A stretch of 64,000 bases of DNA, taken from NCBI GenBank assembly GCA_019916065.1, contig CM034239.1, forward strand, positions 39,642,419-39,706,418, in the 5' to 3' direction. The notes under the pieces were generated by a model. The model searched no databases, was not told where the DNA came from, and saw only the letters and a program-made list of their open reading frames with translations. The translations under genes were made by a program, and so were the position numbers. Origin of the DNA: Vitellaria paradoxa (taxonomy: Eukaryota; Streptophyta; Magnoliopsida; Ericales; Sapotaceae). This document shows, one piece after another, positions 11,201 through 24,269 of the stretch. The stretch's first letter is position 1; the number at the start of each line of letters is the position of its first letter.

Positions 11201-13504
11201 TGTAAAAGCGCGGATGCTCGCCACATGTCCAAATGATAGCCTTTAATTACCATTTAAATTGCTAAGGATATGTTTGGGGATTGTTTTGGCTTTGATTTGG
11301 AACTTAGCATATTGTTTTCCAAACCATGTTCTATCGTTTGCACAACTGTCATCTTCTCATACACACGATTCATCTAAGTGTGGGGTGTGCCCACAGGGTG
11401 TCCTGATGCTTAGTGTGAACATGCCATTTCCAATCTCGTGTGCACGGTCTCTTCTGGGTTTATGTTCCAACATCAATTCTTTTTCCTGGTTTTTCAAAGT
11501 GTTGTCGCCCCGTTAAGCTAATAGCTCAATCCATATGATGCCATGTTGCCTAGCCTAGTCCAACATACTCTTTCTCCCTTGCCGAGCATTGTCATTAGCT
11601 TTCATTTTCTTTTACTCTTCATATATCAAACTTTTGTGGTTATGTGTGTTTATGCAACTAATATAGGCACGAAAAACAAGGTTTATGTTTGAGTTTGAAA
11701 GGGATGACAGCTATCTTGGATGTGTGAGTTCCAGTGTTGATCTGGAGTTGATTTGTGTCCATGGTTGGGTCTCTCGGTGGACTTTGGTCAAGAATTTAAG
11801 GTGTTGGTTGTGGTCTTCATCTTTACCTTCCAACATTATCATCTTCGATCTTATCTTCTCCTCTCCGACTTGGTATAGAAGTATGGGTTCTTACTTGGTA
11901 GTGTGTGTAGATGATTGAGGGGTTGCTTTTCATATGCTTTGAAATTTAAAGTTTTGGTTTGGGATTAATGTAATGATTGAAGAATGTGTATATATATGAA
12001 TGTCTATATAAAGAGAGTGTGATAAATATTAACCTATTTAGATAAATTGGAACTTCATGATGTAAATTGATTTATAAATCTTGTTTATAGCTATTCCTAG
12101 TATAACATTGCATGCCTTTATTTGAGAAATTGAAAACTATTAAATTTGATCATTAGATAGATGCATAAACAAAAAATAAAGAATATCTAATTCTAATTGT
12201 AGGAGCTCTGTCGTGAGCACACACAAGTCTTATTCTTGTGAGCACGCCTGCAAACAGCTTACTCCCTATGCGTATGCCATCTTGATCCTCACACCACACT
12301 AGGGAGGATTGTGCTCTGTGCACACTCGATAGTATTTATCATGCTCACGCCTTTTGATCAGGCTGTCTCATGCACCTAGACTATGTCTAGTCCACGCGAC
12401 TGGCTAGGTCTACATCCCATGCACATGTTTGATGAGGTCTGGTGTGCAAGCCACCCTATCACTTGATATATTTTTCACTTTTGTATTAAATGCTTTAACG
12501 ATGATATATGTTATGATTTAATGTCTTATATGAAGAACATTGAGATGTATTAGATCACTATCATGAATGATTAGCTAAGATTATGATAAAGTGTGATAAT
12601 GGTATACCATTATAAGGAAATATATATACGTATATAATACATTAATTTTGAATTTTTGAGTGTATAGATACTGAAAATAGAGGTTATGATTATACCTAAG
12701 GATTGAAAATCCCAAAACTTATGCAGGAATAGGAGGACTCACATCTAGTACATAAGTAGCCTACAAAATAAGGTGAATGCTAATTAGCGTGTATTTTACC
12801 CTTGAAGTTTAACTCAAGTGGCAAACACGAATTCATGGTGGTTCACTCTATGGCCAAGGTCATATCAGATGAGCACTAATTCGTTTTAAATTAGGCTCTA
12901 TGGCCATAGGATCATTCGGCAGACTATCTAACCTATTGTATATTGATTTTGGTTAAATTATGAGTATGAGTTAAAAAATCATAAACTATTAACTTAAATT
13001 TGATTTGATGAGATGATATGAGATGAGATGAGGAGATCAATTTTGGTCAGATATTAATTGTTAATGGTTGAGGCAATTTAATTGTTTTGATATGTTCATG
13101 TAGTAGCATGATAGGACATCTTTTATACTTAATTGTTTATAGTGTGCACTAGTAATTGTACTCATTCCTCTATAAAATTTGCTATAGGTTCTAGTGCTGA
13201 TTCCCAAGTAGGGACTTCCAACTAAGAATAGTAGTCCTCTCCTATTTTCTTTCATCATACTTTATGAACTTTTGGGGATTATTCATTCTATTCATTTGAT
13301 ACCTCCATAGGTTGAGAATTACTGTATTTATTACATATTGATTCGATTGGGTTGTACGAGCCAAGTGTAGTCCTGTTACTCTTTTAGATCACTATTGCAT
13401 GGTCCATGACTATGACTTGATGGCTATTTTGCTTTTTGATTACTTTTTGATTATTATATTTTGTTACGTTGGTTGTAGCTCTGATGGCTTCAAGCTATAA
13501 TTAT
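11201..13504. other. Intergenic, repeat-like, no gene identified
   Basis: Mixed composition. Short plus-strand frames at 11259-11516 and 11685-11918 have no recognisable domain and no supporting splice context. At 13554-13564 the sequence ends in GGTGTGACA, like a gypsy LTR 3' terminus, and resembles the end of the solo LTR at 18951. Part of this stretch may therefore be an old LTR whose start I cannot place. Confidence 0.35.
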
Positions 13505-15065
13505 TATAATATGTTAGCATATTTAATGGTTTGCGCTCAAAATTATGAAATTCAAGGTGTGACAATATATAAAATTAGTAAAAATCGCTTGAACCATTGA
13601 TGAATGGATGAACTATTTGAACTAATTACGAGTCAATAAAACAAGCTAGTTTAATACTATGAAAACAAAAAGAAAAAAATTGTTTGAAAAATTAGCTTCA
13701 TGCCAACATCATTATAAGGAGAAATTTGGAATAATAGAAAGACTTTGAATAAATTAAAAACATGATCAATTTGAAAAGACATAGTATATTGCTCAAACTT
13801 CATTTATTCTTCATTTTTACCTTTCATTGAAATATAAATTATAAAATTAATAGTAACTAGTTTTAATTTTAACTTTAGCAAAATATTTTAATTGAATATA
13901 TCATTTTAATTAATACATTATTATTTTAATAATTAATTTTTAAATTTAAAATAATAATAATTAATTCAATTAAAGTTTTAGTAAATAAATCACTTTCATA
14001 TTAAATTATTATTTTCTAGAATAAAAATTATTAATTATTTGTTTTAACTTTAATAAAAGTAATTTGATTAAATAAATTATTTTAATTGTAAATTATATAT
14101 TATATTTTTTATCGCTTTACTTCACCAGTTGATGTAGAAGGTAAAAGTGCCAGTTATTGCATCGCAAACGGATACGTTGTATCAACTATAAGTCCGGTGA
14201 TTTTAATGAGGTAATTAAATGGACAACTATTAGAATTTGAAATTAAAGAATATCAAAATTAATGTATTTGTTACCATTATCAAGAAAAGCTTTGACTCAA
14301 TGCCTCCCAATCTTTATCTTTCCATCTCCATAAGAATCTCGAGACTTGAAGTTATATGTATAATTAAGTGAAATTAATTCCAAAGTACGTAAATGAGTTT
14401 AGATAGATTAACTCTAATTAAAGAACCTCTATTTTGATTTGAAAAATAAATCGGATTATTAGACCCCAAAAGCCTATGCCTATGCTTATATTTTGATTAA
14501 TTTGAAACCAAGTATGGGTGATCCATCCATTTCATTTTTTTTTAAATTATTTTATAATTTCGTTGTTATTTCTTGAAATAATAAGGGAAGAACATACATA
14601 TACAAGACCACAAATGGAAGCAATCCAAAGGAACGAAGGGCATATGGTTGCTGACATACCTAACTAGAGCTATTTCCTTGGTACAAATAGAGCTTGAGAT
14701 GGGCCAAATCAGCTAAACAACCACCTCCAGATGTTCATATTATTGAAAGAGGGAGCTGATATAAGGCAATAATGCATAAATCTGTCAAATAAATGAGGGC
14801 AAGAAGACGTCAGAAATTAAAAATCATATATCCACGGATATAAGGCGATGATTTGCCACCATTAGTTCTAATATATTTTTATTTTAATTATTTTAATACA
14901 ATTTTTTAACAAGACGATAACTTTTTTTAAGTAACTTTTAAATATGTTATTGAAATTCATTAACTTTTTTTAAGCGAGTACCGGACCTGGGATAAAGTTG
15001 AGAACAAGATAGTAATAAGAAAACTCAGGGGAAGAGAGTGAGAGAGAGAGAGAGAGAGTAATAGA
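13505..15065. repeat. Duplicated segment, copy A
   Basis: First of four diverged copies of one non-coding or formerly genic segment. Diagnostic blocks are TTTATCGCTTTACTTCACC at 14110, a block with CAAGAAAAGCTTTGACTCAA at 14280, a block with GAGCTTGAGATG(T/G)GCCAAATC at 14690-14710, and the short remnant GTACCGGACCTGGGATAAAG near 14979 followed by a GA repeat at 15033-15058. This copy lacks the conserved left part of the small frame seen in copies B-D. Confidence 0.75.
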
Positions 15066-15629
15066 TTAAAATTCCTATTTTAGTGGAATAAAATTAAAAA
15101 TAATCGTAATTCAAATATGGCACAAGTTTATAGAAATACAATCTTATTTGATTATTGATTAAAATATTTATTTTATTATTTACCACTTAATATTATAATT
15201 TTTATTTAAATTAAATTCTACATTAATTAAAATTTTTACGTAAATTATTGGTAACTAGTTTTTTCAATGATTTGCTCTTAAGCAAAAATTATATTATTTA
15301 TTAATGAAAAGTAGAAATTAACTTGATTAGACAAAAATTATATTATTTATTAATGAAAAGTAGAAATCATATTATTTGTTTTGATTAAGATTAGCAACTA
15401 AGTTCTCTAAATTATTTTAGATGATGAGTTATTCTTTCACTGATTTGATTTTTTTCGTCTTTTATACATTTCATTTGTGTATTATTAAAAAATTGTAATG
15501 ATTGATTGTAATATTATATTTTTATTTTTTTAATGTTATTGTCAATTTATTTTCTATTTTATTTCAGTTTAAATATATTTTATTTTATTTTTATATTTTA
15601 AAATTACATAATAAAAAAATTCATGCGTC
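15066..15629. other. AT-rich spacer
   Basis: No gene seen. It contains a short direct repeat of the ATTATATTATTTATTAATGA type at about 15287-15310 and 15337-15360. Confidence 0.4.
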
Positions 15630-17074
15630 GCCCTGCATGCATAATCAAGAATATATATATATATATATATATATTAATCTTTCCATCTATAGAGGAATAT
15701 ATGTTGTGGCTTAAAGTTGTATATATAATAAAGTTAAATTAATTTAAAAGTACGTAAATCAGTTTAGGGATAGATTAAATCTAAAGATTCTTTAAATAGG
15801 ATTATTAGACCCACAGAGCGTTTGCCTATGACTATGTCTCTCTGTTGATTAATTTAAAACCAAGTATAGGTGATCCACCGTTTCTTTTTTTTTTTTTAAT
15901 TTTTTTTATTTTTTAAAATTTATTTTATAAAAAAGAAACGCGCGCACACATATATATATATATATATACGAGACCACAAATGAAAGTAACAGAAAGGAAC
16001 GAAGGGCATATAGTTGCAGACACACCTAGCTTAGTAGCTAGAGCTGCTTCTTCTTTTGTACAAATGGAGCTTGAGATGTGCCAAATCAGCGAAACAACCG
16101 AACCACCTCGAGATGTTTATATTATTGAATGAGGGAGCTCAGATCAGAGCAACAACACGTAAATCTGTCAAATAAATAAGGATAAGTAGACGTCAGAAAT
16201 TAAAAATCATATTTATCCGTGGATTTAAGGAGTGGTTTTGCACCTTTCAAAAAGGGGGGTTGGTTTTGCCACCATCAGTTCTAATATTTTTTATTTTAAT
16301 TATTTTAATATAATTTTTTAACAAAAGTTAAACTTTTTTTAAGTAACTTTTAAATATGTTATTTATATTCATTAAAAAAATTTACCTATATGTAAAAATT
16401 TTTATTTGAAAATATTTTTTGTAATTTATTTATAAACAAATAACATACTTAAAAATTATCAGATTAAAAAAATTAATTGCAAAAATCATATAAAAAATTA
16501 ATATGAAAAAAACTGAACCTGATGCCTCCCAAACCAAGCCTTAAAAGTGGGAGTATGCAGCACTTATTACATCTGATTCCTTATTTAGCACCATTACTCT
16601 CGCTGCTAGGCTGCAGCTGCTTCAAAACATGATCAACTGACTATAACGCCAAGTTTGAAAAGTGAGTACTGGACCTAGTACTGGACCTGGGATGAAGTAG
16701 TTGAGAACAGGACAGTAGCAAGCGAACTCAGGCAAGAGAGAGAGAGAGAGAGCACTGGATCTGGGGATGCAAGAGATTGACACCAAGAATTTCATCAAAG
16801 GCTGAGATCCAATATCGGTAGCATTTCTGATAAATATATGTATCACTAAAATAACACTAGCTAGGACATCTCTTCGTAAAAGTGCAAATAAAGCGTACAG
16901 CTTTTGTGTGATTTTGTGCTCAGTGTTGGCCTAAATCTTTGTAACTATTAATAAATCTATGTAAAATTTAAATTTTTTTGTTTATTGTATGAATTAGAAA
17001 AATATAATTTTTATAAATTTATGTTAACTTTTTTAACTATAAACACACCTGTTATAAATATATTATTATTAATG
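15630..17074. repeat. Duplicated segment, copy B
   Basis: Second copy of the segment. It starts after an (AT)n tract at 15650-15673, carries the GAGCTTGAGATGTGCCAAAT block at 16069, and has the full small-frame block at 16510-16800 with a GA repeat at 16735-16751. Its tail (AAAGCGTACAGC... at 16890) is shared with copies C and D. Confidence 0.75.
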
Positions 17075-17235
17075 TTAGGTTTAATGGTTCGTATTTTAAG
17101 TTGAGAAATTCAAAGTGTGATAATATATAAAATCAATAAAACCATTTGAACCATTAATGAACCAATAAACTAATTGAACTAACCACGAGTCAATAAAACT
17201 AGCCAGTTCAATACTGCAATTTAAAGAAAAAAAAT

Positions 17236-18951
17236 TGTAGTGACCCAAGAAATTTAAATTCTTAATTTGATTTTTTTAATTTAAATTTTATTATTATATT
17301 AATTGAATATTTATTTTATTATGGATGCACAGTGGGTAAAAATTTTATTTGAATATTTCAATTTTTTTATTAAAAGTACGGTTTAATTTTTTATTATTAA
17401 ATAAAACATAAAATTAAAAAAAATCTGAAATTAAATAGTAATTAAATAAAGTATACATATATATACATATGGAGTGAAATTGGAAAGGGCTAGCGTTAGC
17501 AATTCGGCAGGGTTAAAAAAAAAAAAAAAGAAAGAAAACGTGACACACCAGTTGACTAGATGAATTGGGAAACGCGTGACCCATTTCCAATAGGATTTTA
17601 ATTGATCTGGAAACTATTGCATGTTTATATATATACATATATAGACATTGTACCGCGACAGAAAAGAAAACCGAATTTGAATCCCAATTGGATTCCTCAA
17701 GGCGGCTATTTCATCTATAAATATGTATATTTACCTTAGTGGGGAACGTCCAGAAGCCTTTTCGGCAGGAAAAAAAAAAAGAGAGAGAGAGAAGAGAAAG
17801 TAGCAGCGGTAGAAAAAAAAAAAAAAAAAAAAGAAAAGGTATTGACGGCAAACCGTAAGAAGGCAGCAGTTTTTCTTTTTTTTTTTTTGTGCAGTAGATG
17901 CAAATTTAATTTGAAGTAAGAGTGGAGTTAAATAAAAGTTAAATTTATTATGTGTGATTTAATTTTGTGAATTTCTGTGATTATTTAGTTTATTGTTACG
18001 TGACAAATTATGTAATTGTAACTGTCTTGTGGATAGAAAAAGTATATATAAATTGATTTTGATTTTAAGAAATTAAATTTAAGTTAATATAAAAATTTTA
18101 AATTTTAAAAAAAAAATACTAATGTGTTTTATTATGAAACATTGAATAAAGAAAATAAATATTTTTAAAGAATGATTTGGATTGGAATAAATAAATAATT
18201 ATTTAGTTGATTTTTACAATTTTGGTTTTGGTTGTGAGAGGTGCTGGGATAAGCAGTTAGTACTGAAAACTCCGTTAGTGAAAGACCAAGAACTCGCGCG
18301 AGGTTGGATTATCGTGTCCAGTATACTAATAACCTACGAAACATTGATGAATTAATATTTTTGGTAATCTATGACTGAGGCATAAGTTGATCGGGTAGCG
18401 GTACCTAACCTAATGATTAATAATATAGTTTGTTAAAATAATTTATTTATTTAATGTAGTGTTCAAATATTTACTTTTATAAATATTTGATACGTGACAT
18501 GACATGTTAGATAATTATGTTAGGATATCCATGCGTGATTTATTTAATTTTTATTTTTCTCCGAACACTAGTTGATTATCTTAATATACCTTGGTATATT
18601 GTGCTCGTACCTTTACAGCTTTAGATGTAGGTGTTAGTGTTGCACAAGACAATAGTTGTGATGGGATCGCTTAGGCAATATAGAGATTTTGAATAGTTCG
18701 TTAATTCTATTTTAGGAAGAGAACTGTATATTTGTTTTCAGTTTATTTTCTTTATTAGATTTGATTATGGTATATGTCTCGGTTTGAGAGACTAGAGATT
18801 GATTTATTTATTTAATTTTTTCTAAGTTTGGAGATTATTTTTTATTATTAAATATAATTGGCTCTTATTATTATGAATTGATGGTTTTGAAGATCTATGG
18901 TCGATTGTTTATTTACGCTCTCGAATTTGTGAAAAAATTTAGGACATGACA
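17236..18951 (+). mobile_element. Solo LTR of a Ty3/gypsy-type retrotransposon
   Basis: A 1716-bp insertion begins TGTAGTGACCC and ends GGACATGACA, the TG...CA ends of an LTR. It is flanked by perfect 5-bp target duplications AAAAT at 17231-17235 and 18952-18956. The empty site survives in paralogous copy A near 13670 (AAAAAAATTGTTTGAAAAATTA). No internal retrotransposon sequence is present, so this is a solo LTR left by LTR-LTR recombination. A TATA-like TCTATAAATATGTATA near 17714 could be the LTR's own promoter. Confidence 0.8.
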
Positions 18952-20867
18952 AAAATTGTTTGAAAAATTAATTTCATCACAACATCAATTATAAGGAGAA
19001 ATTTAGAGTAATGCAAAGAATTTGAGTAAATTAAAAACATGATCAACTTGTAAGAAAAACTTATTGAAAAGGCAGAGTATATTACGCAAAGTCACTATAT
19101 GTATCCTCATTTTTACCTTTCATTGATAATATATAAATTATAAAATTAATAGTAACTACTTTTAATTTAGTTTAAACCTTAACAAAATATTTTAATTGAA
19201 CATATCATTTTAATTAATACATTATTATTTTAGTAATTAATTTTATTAAATTTAATAAAATAAAATCACTTTCATTATTATTATTTAATTTCTAAATAAA
19301 AATTATTAATTTATTTTAGTTTTAACTTTTAAAAGTATTTTGATTAAATAAATTATCTTAATTGTAAATTATAATATATTTTTATCATTTTTTTTTTTTG
19401 GTAATTATATTTTTATCGCTTTACTTCACCGATTGATGTAAAAGGTAAAAGTGCTCAGTTATTACATTGCAAACAGGTGCGTTGTACCAGTCTGATATTT
19501 TTAATGAGGGTGATTAAATGGACAGTTATTAAAATTTGAAATTAAAGAATATCAAAATTAATTTATTCGTTACCATTATCAAGAAAAGCTTTGACTCAAT
19601 GCCTCTTAGTCTTTATTTTCTTCAGTTATATATATATATATATTAATCTTTCAATCTGCGTAAGAATCTATGTTGAGACTTGAAGTTATATATAATTAAG
19701 TGACATTAATTCAAAAATACGTACGTAAGTTTAGATAGATTAACTCTAATTAAAGATTTCCTATTTTGGTTTGAAAAATAAGCTGGGTTATTAAACCCAA
19801 AAAGCCTATGCCTATGTGTTGATTAATTTAAAACCAAGTATAAGTGATCCACCCTTTCCTTTTCCATTTTTTTATGTATTAAATATTATTTTATAATTTC
19901 ATAGTTATTTCTTGAAATAATAAAATGCCTTTGAAAGTCAAAATTTTTAATAATTTTTAGTAAATTTTTAACCAAAATTGTTAGATGAAACTCTTTTGCG
20001 TATTTAATAAAATAAATAAAAATTTTTAATAATTTTGATAAATTTTAAATTTTTGATAAATTAAAATAAATTTTTAATAATTTTTAACAATTTTTAAATA
20101 TTTGATAAAAATTTTTAAGGTAATTTAAAATGAAATAACTATTATACTCAAAATTTTGACGTTGGTTTATCAAATATTTAAAATACCAAAAGTTTAACCA
20201 AACACCCCCTTCTCCTCCAAACGGTGAGTAAAAGAGAAGCACATACACGTACAAGACAACAGATGGAAGTAATAAAAAGGAACAAAGAGCATATAGTTGC
20301 AGACGTACCTAGCTAGAGCTATTTCCTTTGTACAAATGGAGCTTGAGATGTGCCAAATCAGCTAAACAACTGAACCACCACGAGATGGTTCTACTATGAA
20401 TGAAGGAGTCGAGTTCAGGACAATAATACGTAAATCTGTCAAATAAATGAGGGCAAGGAGACATTAGAAATTAAGAATCATATATTCATTGATTTAAGGT
20501 GGGTGGACTTGCCACCATTAGTTCTAATATTTTTTCTTTCAATTATTTTAATATAATTTTTAACAAAACTTGAATGTTTTTTAAGTAACTTTTAAATATG
20601 TTATTTATATTTATTAAAAAATTATCTATATATGAGTTTTTTATTTGAAAATATTTTTTTGTAATTTTTTATATAAACATAAATAACATACTTAAAATTT
20701 ATCGAATTAAAAAAAATTAAATTTTAATTACTAATTTTAATTACAAAAATCATATAAAACAAGAAAAAAATTAAAATGAAAAAGAACTGAAGCTAATGCC
20801 TCCTAAACCAATCCTTAAAAATGAGGAGTATGCAGGAGTTATTACCACTGATTCCTTATTTTACAAC

Positions 20868-21059
20868 TCAAGAGTCTTGGCTGCGAGGCTGCAGCTGCTT
20901 CAACACGTTATCAGCAGTCTGAAAAGCAAGTACTGGACCTTGGATGAAGTCGAGAACAGGACAGTAGCCAGACAACTCAGGCGAAAGAGAGAGAGAGAGA
21001 GAGAGAGCGCGCACGGGACTGGATCTTGGGATGCAAGAGTTTAACACCAAGAACTTCAT
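20868..21059 (-). other. Small conserved frame inside copy C (function unknown)
   Basis: A minus-strand frame starting MKFLVLNSCIPRSS recurs at the same place in copy B (ATG at 16795) and, partly, copy D (24261). The shared C-terminal part is FI.GP.LAFQTAD.VLKQLQP. A CT microsatellite lies in the middle and varies between copies. I do not recognise a family. The opposite strand is also open here (LAARLQLLQ...RLKS.YWT.DE), so coding sense is unproven. It may be the relic of a first exon or a non-coding transcript. Confidence 0.2.
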
Positions 21060-21440
21060 AAAAGGCTGAGAGATAGAATATCGGGAGCATATCTGATTAA
21101 TATATGTGACACTCAAATAACACATTCTACGACAACTCTTCGTGCAGTACAGCTGTTGTGCGATTTTGTGCTTGGATCTCCGTAAAATTTTATAAATATT
21201 TATAAAATTTAATTTTTTTATTCATTATATAAGTTACACATTTATAATTTTATAAATTTTTATTAATTTTTTTAATTACTAACACATTCCTTATAAAAAC
21301 TTGTATTACTATTATTAAAATTTTTTCTCCAATCAATAAACCGACATATCAATTGATTTTTATAGATAATTCGTACAATTTATTATTTTATTTTATTGAT
21401 TGTAACAGTGCTTGAAAAAAAACAATAACAACAATTGTGT

Positions 21441-21735
21441 TGGTTTATGTTTTCCAAACGGCCAGTATTCAAACAAGGGCACCTGTGCCGTGGTCACGTG
21501 ACTTCTGCAGCTTTGTCCCCTCGTGCGAGCAGGGATGTTCCTTCACTCGCAGTGGCAGTTTTATTTTTTTTTTATTTTTTACAGCAAGATAACCTTATTT
21601 TAAGTTTATTGGGAACTTTTGAGTAGCCACGTGACTTCTGCCACTCTTTGCCCGCTGTTGGAATTGGAGATGTTGACCGGAGCCACGTGATTTCAGCCAC
21701 TTTTTGTCCGCCATTGGAGGTGGGGTTCGCAGAAA
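21441..21735. promoter_or_regulatory. Triplicated G-box block
   Basis: Palindromic CACGTG occurs three times, at 21495-21500, 21628-21633 and 21684-21689, each within a repeated phrase of the type GCCACGTGACTTCTGCCAC followed by TTTG(C/T)CCGC. CACGTG is the plant G-box bound by bZIP and bHLH factors. It lies upstream of the small minus-strand frame of copy C. A diverged relative without the G-box is at about 26838-26880 in copy D. Confidence 0.4.
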
Positions 21736-22239
21736 CTAAAAAAATTTAATTTTTTTTATTTTCTCACTTAACATATTAAGCCTCATTTCAAGTGAGAAAA
21801 AATAAGATAAATTAAATAAAATATAATTTGAGATTATTTGGGCGTCATTTTTTTTAAAAGGTGACAAACGTGGAACAATTTGTCAAATTCGTTCCCACGG
21901 ATTCAAAAAAATCGAAAAAATAGTAAAAATGGTACTCGTTTGAAAGTTTTCGATACAAAAAATATAATTGTATAAAAAATTTACACATTCAGTTAATTTA
22001 TTTCCAGTTTTTTATTTTTTTACGAAATATTAAAATTTTTTGAAATTCGTAATGACGGAAAAATTATGATAAAGAAATTATTGAAGATTTACAAAGATTT
22101 ATAGAGTTTGTTTATGACGTAAACGAAGCCTAAAATTTCGTCACACAATAATTTTACACTTTTGTATTTTTTTTTTCTTTAAATTAGCCATCCAAACACG
22201 CACAGGGCTGCAGCCACCCAAAAATGGTATCGTTTTGGT
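21736..22239. other. AT-rich stretch with probable MITE remnant
   Basis: No gene. 21778-22140 begins AGCCTCATTTCAAGTGAGAAAAA-like and ends ACGAAGCCTAAAATTTCG-like, with inner phrases (AGATAAATTAAAT, TTTACAAAGATTTATAGAG) typical of the MITE family at 4028, 25134 and 25624. I cannot define its borders. Confidence 0.35.
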
Positions 22240-23220
22240 AATTTTATGCGAATACAAATCAGCGAAAACGCTGGTGATAGGAATCAAACCGAAGTCTGAC
22301 AAAGTTAGAAAGAACGCCCGTGGCCATTTGATCTGGACCGCAACCCCATCAGCTAAGCACATTTAAAAATATATAAAATGTTGATTCTAGTTTGAGTTAA
22401 ATTATTTTTGTGTGATACTTTGTCAGAAATTTTTTTTAAGATATAAATTTCTTTCAATAATTAAAGTTAAAAGCACATTTAAATATATATAAAATGGAAT
22501 CAATTTCTAGGTTGAGTTGAATTAATTTTTGATAATATTTTGTTTGAAATTTTATTTTAAAATTTAAATTTTTGTTAATAATTAAAGCTCTAATTTTTAA
22601 TTAATTATAAAATGGAATTTCAATGATCAGTTTTTTTTAATATTTAAAGCTCTAATTTGTAATTAATTATAAAAAAAAATTTCAATGACCATTAAATAAA
22701 TTTGTAAATTGCTGACACTCTATATCACAATGGATTAAAAGATAATGTTCTTAATTGTTAAAACCAAAAAAAAAAACTTAAGTCTTGAAATAGAATTTCG
22801 AGAAAAGCTCATAGTACAAAGTTAATCTCACACTTTAATTTTATAAAATTGAATGTATTTTGTTATTTTATAAAACTAAATGCTTTACGTGTAAAAAATT
22901 AAGGATTAACTTTTTTTAAATTTTATTTTGTAACTTAAGTTTTTTTAACAATTAAGGACATCATTAAAATCTCTTTTTATAATTAATTAAAAGTTATTTA
23001 TTAAAAAATTTAAATCTTAAATAAAATTTCACACAAAATACTATCCAAAATTAATTCAATCCAATCTAGAATCAACATTTTATATATTTTAAAATTTGCT
23101 TTATAAATACCCAGATGAAATGGCCACGGACTACTTACCGGGAAAAAAAAAAAAAAAAGGCCACGGACTTCCCTTCTCATTTTGCAAGGCGTGGGTTCGA
23201 TTCTTGTCACCAATATTTTT
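22240..23220. repeat. Long imperfect inverted repeat (foldback)
   Basis: The plus strand of about 22990-23215 matches the minus strand of about 22245-22600. Shared blocks include ATTAATTCAA..CTAGAATCAACATTTTATATATTTT, GATGAAATGGCCACGG (one arm GATCAAATGGCCACGG), and a GGTTCGATTCTTGTCACCA versus GGTTTGATTCCTATCACCA terminus. The latter resembles a pol III B-box, so each arm may derive from a SINE-like copy inserted in opposite orientation. The left arm also has an internal tandem copy (22357 and 22471, both with CACATTTAAA.ATATATAAAATG). Confidence 0.6.
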
Positions 23221-24269
23221 GGTTTAATATATTCAAACAAAATTACCAAAACTTTTAGATGTTTAATAAAAATTTTATAAAAATTTTTAAATTGATTTAA
23301 AGTAAAATAATTATTACACCCACCTAAATTTTGACGGTGATTTAGCAAACACTTAAAATACCAAAAGTTTAACAATTTTTTTTTTTTTCCCTCCAAACGG
23401 TGGGTAAAAAGAGAAGCACATACACGAACAAGACCACCAATGGAAGTAATAGAAAGGAACAAACGGCATAGAGTTGCAAACGTACTTAACCAAAGCTATT
23501 TCCTTCGTACAAATGGAGCTTGAGATGTGCCAAATCCACCTAAAACAACAACTGAACCAGGTCGAGATGTTTCTATTATTGAACAAGGGAGCTGAGATGA
23601 GGGCAATAGGACGTAAATCAGTCAAATAAATAAGGGTAAGGAGACATCCGAAATTAAAAATCATATATCCATGAATTTAACCGGGTGATTTTGCCACCAT
23701 TAGTTTTTATATTTTTATTTTAATTATTTAATATAATTTTTTAACAAAGCTTGAGCTTTTTTAAGTAACTTATATTCATTAAAAAAATTTTATCTATATG
23801 TGAAATTTTTATTTGAAAATATTTTTTGTAATTTTTTTATAAACATAAATAATATACTTAAAATTATCTAGTTAAAAAAATTAAACTTTAATTGCGAAAA
23901 TCATATAAAACAAGAAAAAAATTAAAACAAAAAATAACTGAACCTAATGCCTTCCAAACCAAGCCTTAAAAGTGGGAGTACCTGTATGCAGCAGTTATTA
24001 CAACTGATTCCTCATTTTGCACCATCACCCTTGAGGGTCTTGGCTGCTAGGCTGCAGCTGCTTCAAAACTTGATCAGCCGTCTGAAAAGCGAGTATTGGA
24101 CCTGGGATGAAATTGAGAACAGGGCAGCAGCAACAAGCAAGAAAACTCAGGCAGGAGAGAGGGGGAATGAAACAGAGAGAGAGAGAGAGAGAGTGTGTGT
24201 GTGTGTGTGTGTGTGTACTACTGGATCTGGAGATGCAAGATATTGAACCCAGGGGCGTCATAAAAGGCT

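Larger units (their letters stand above)
17060..21440. repeat. Duplicated segment, copy C, split by a solo LTR
   Basis: Third copy. 17060-17235 matches 13510-13670 of copy A, then a solo LTR intervenes, and homology resumes at 18957 (GTTTGAAAAATTA...). Blocks shared with A and B follow at 19411-19740, 20230-20480 and 20790-21180. The copy also contains the tail block GATCAATAAACCGACAT at about 21333, which recurs in copy D at about 25879. Confidence 0.75.

Noticed and set aside
7609..13564. Reading the whole span as one LTR-bounded element, from TGTAACACCC to GGTGTGACA.
   Set aside because: Flanking 5-mers differ (TCCTT and ATATA) and the internal gypsy runs in the minus direction without a second LTR at its 3' side.
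14740..16140. Words like TTGAATGAGGGAGCTC resemble a miR159/319 mature sequence.
   Set aside because: Several mismatches, variable among the four copies, and no opposing arm that would form a precursor hairpin.
23010..23462. Minus-strand 150-codon frame.
   Set aside because: AT-rich chance frame crossing the inverted-repeat arm and the start of copy D; no domain and no conservation in other copies.
23947..24246. Plus-strand 99-codon frame through copy D.
   Set aside because: It runs through the GA/GT microsatellite and is not kept at the same start in the other copies.
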